Assembly: GCA_964462675.1 (NCBI GenBank)
Contig: CAYWYS010000073.1
Span: 1-6,440 of the forward strand
Direction: 5' to 3'
Length of the DNA: 6,440 nucleotides
Source of the DNA: XN24 sp964462675
GTDB lineage: Bacteria; Pseudomonadota; Gammaproteobacteria; Steroidobacterales; XN24
Shown: piece after piece, positions 5,728 through 6,440 of the stretch
Position numbering within the stretch: position 1 is the stretch's first letter
Layout of the letters: each line of letters opens with the position of its first letter
The notes under the pieces: generated by a model
Told to the model about the DNA's origin: nothing
Seen by the model: the letters and a program-made list of their open reading frames with translations, nothing else
The model's database searches: none
Program-made: the position numbers and the translations under genes

Positions 5728-6440
5728 TCGGCGTCCTTGTCCTTGGGCAGGACCTGGTCGCGGAGCGACCGCAAGGTCTCGCCGACACGCCGGTAGGCCT
5801 CGCGGAAAGACAGGCCATGCTCGGTGACCAGCCTGTAGGCGTCTTCGGTGGCATAGAGCTGCTGCTCCATGCGGATGTTCTCCTCGATGAACCGAACCTC
5901 GGGCAGCGCGTGCGCCATGATGCCGAGCGTCGCCTCGGCGAGATCGATGGCCCGGAACAACGGCGCCTTCAGGAGTTGCAGGTCGCGATGATAGCCCGAG
6001 GTCAGCTTGGCGGGCACGGCCAGGACCTCGGCCAGGCAGCCGAGCGTGGTGGCGGCGCGGCCGCGCACCAGCTCGAACACGTCCGGGTTGCGCTTCTGCG
6101 GCATGATCGATGAGCCGGTGGTCATGGAGCTCGGCAGCGCCACGAAGCTGAACTCCTGGGTGCAGAACAGGATCAGGTCGGCGGCCAGCCGCCCGAGGTC
6201 CTGCATCAGCAGGTGAATCTCGAACACCAGCTGCGCCTCGGCCTTGCCGCGCGACAGCTGCACGGCCGTGACCGGCTCGTGAACGGTGGCGAAGCCGAGC
6301 GCCGCGCGGGTGTGCTCCCGGTCGAGGCCGAGTCCCGGCGTGCCGTAGCCGGCCGCGGAGCCGAGCGGGTTCCTGTCCGCGCGCCGCGCGGCGCCGCGCA
6401 GGCCCTCGGCATCGTCGCGCAGCTCCGCGGCGAAGCCCTG
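5724..6440 (-). CDS. argH: Argininosuccinate lyase, C-terminal half (5' end outside window)
   Basis: Partial gene: the frame is open from the window edge to the TGA at 5726-5724, giving 238 visible residues of an expected 450 or so. Argininosuccinate lyase splits argininosuccinate into arginine and fumarate, the last step of arginine biosynthesis, in the cytoplasm. The fumarase/aspartase-superfamily signature GSSIMPQKRNPD lies at about 6081-6116 and carries the catalytic serine loop. An upstream NPLGSAAGYG block (about 6327-6356) and a late FREAYRRVG block are typical of ArgH. Two blocks differ from the E. coli type: the SDRDxxxE region reads SRGKAEAQ, and the YNKDxQEDK region reads YHRDLQLLK. 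From memory this resembles the ArgH clade of Bacteroidetes and some gammaproteobacteria. A GTG at 6263 is internal and is not the start. The stop overlaps the thioesterase start (ATGA). Another superfamily lyase is possible but less likely. Confidence 0.87.
   Translation of the reverse strand, partial: QGFAAELRDDAEGLRGAARRADRNPLGSAAGYGTPGLGLDREHTRAALGFATVHEPVTAVQLSRGKAEAQLVFEIHLLMQDLGRLAADLILFCTQEFSFVALPSSMTTGSSIMPQKRNPDVFELVRGRAATTLGCLAEVLAVPAKLTSGYHRDLQLLKAPLFRAIDLAEATLGIMAHALPEVRFIEENIRMEQQLYATEDAYRLVTEHGLSFREAYRRVGETLRSLRDQVLPKDKDAE

Noticed and set aside
5724..6263. argH starting at the internal GTG at 6263
   Set aside because: The frame stays open to the right edge and the upstream 59 codons encode conserved ArgH sequence (NPLGSAAGYG), so the true start lies outside the window.
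1..6440. CRISPR arrays, tRNA/rRNA genes, transposases, insertion-sequence ends, toxin-antitoxin or defence modules
   Set aside because: None is visible: the window is filled by six housekeeping-type genes with only 124 non-coding bases, and no spaced direct repeats, cloverleaf or recombinase motifs were found by eye.

Overview
The window comes from a GC-rich gammaproteobacterium. I infer this from the LptM-LysA lipoprotein/decarboxylase pair, a full three-domain DNA polymerase I with proofreading residues, a YdiI-type thioesterase, and an RpoE/AlgU-type promoter at the left edge. Base composition is very high in G+C, with GTG starts for two genes. I cannot name the genus; a high-GC lineage such as the Xanthomonadales or Chromatiales is plausible.

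All six genes lie on the minus strand and read right to left: argH (C-terminal half only, cut by the right edge), a YdiI/MenI-like hotdog thioesterase, lptM (small LPS-assembly lipoprotein), lysA (diaminopimelate decarboxylase), polA (DNA polymerase I), and a cation diffusion facilitator (CDF) transporter. Every junction overlaps by 1 or 4 bases (ATGA, TGATG, GTGA, GTGA, TGATG in order), so there is no room for internal promoters between genes. The run looks like one translationally coupled operon, although promoters inside coding regions cannot be excluded. It mixes arginine biosynthesis, lysine/peptidoglycan precursor synthesis, outer-membrane assembly, DNA repair and replication, and a membrane transporter.

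Only positions 1-124 are non-coding. They contain no convincing terminator, but they hold a very good sigma-E-type promoter (GGAACTT, 16 bp, TCTGA) firing leftward into a gene beyond the window.

The least expected observation is that the CDF gene ends with a copy of the polA 3' end. The last 36 bases of the two genes, stop codon included, match at 30 positions in the same frame, giving the tails NWDEAH-stop and NWDKAH-stop. NWD-x-AH is the normal end of DNA polymerase I and is not expected on a CDF protein. This suggests the transporter gene was inserted at, or recombined into, the polA 3' end and captured a polA remnant. The same transporter also lacks most of the usual CDF metal-binding residues. 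No complete new defence or mobile system is visible.
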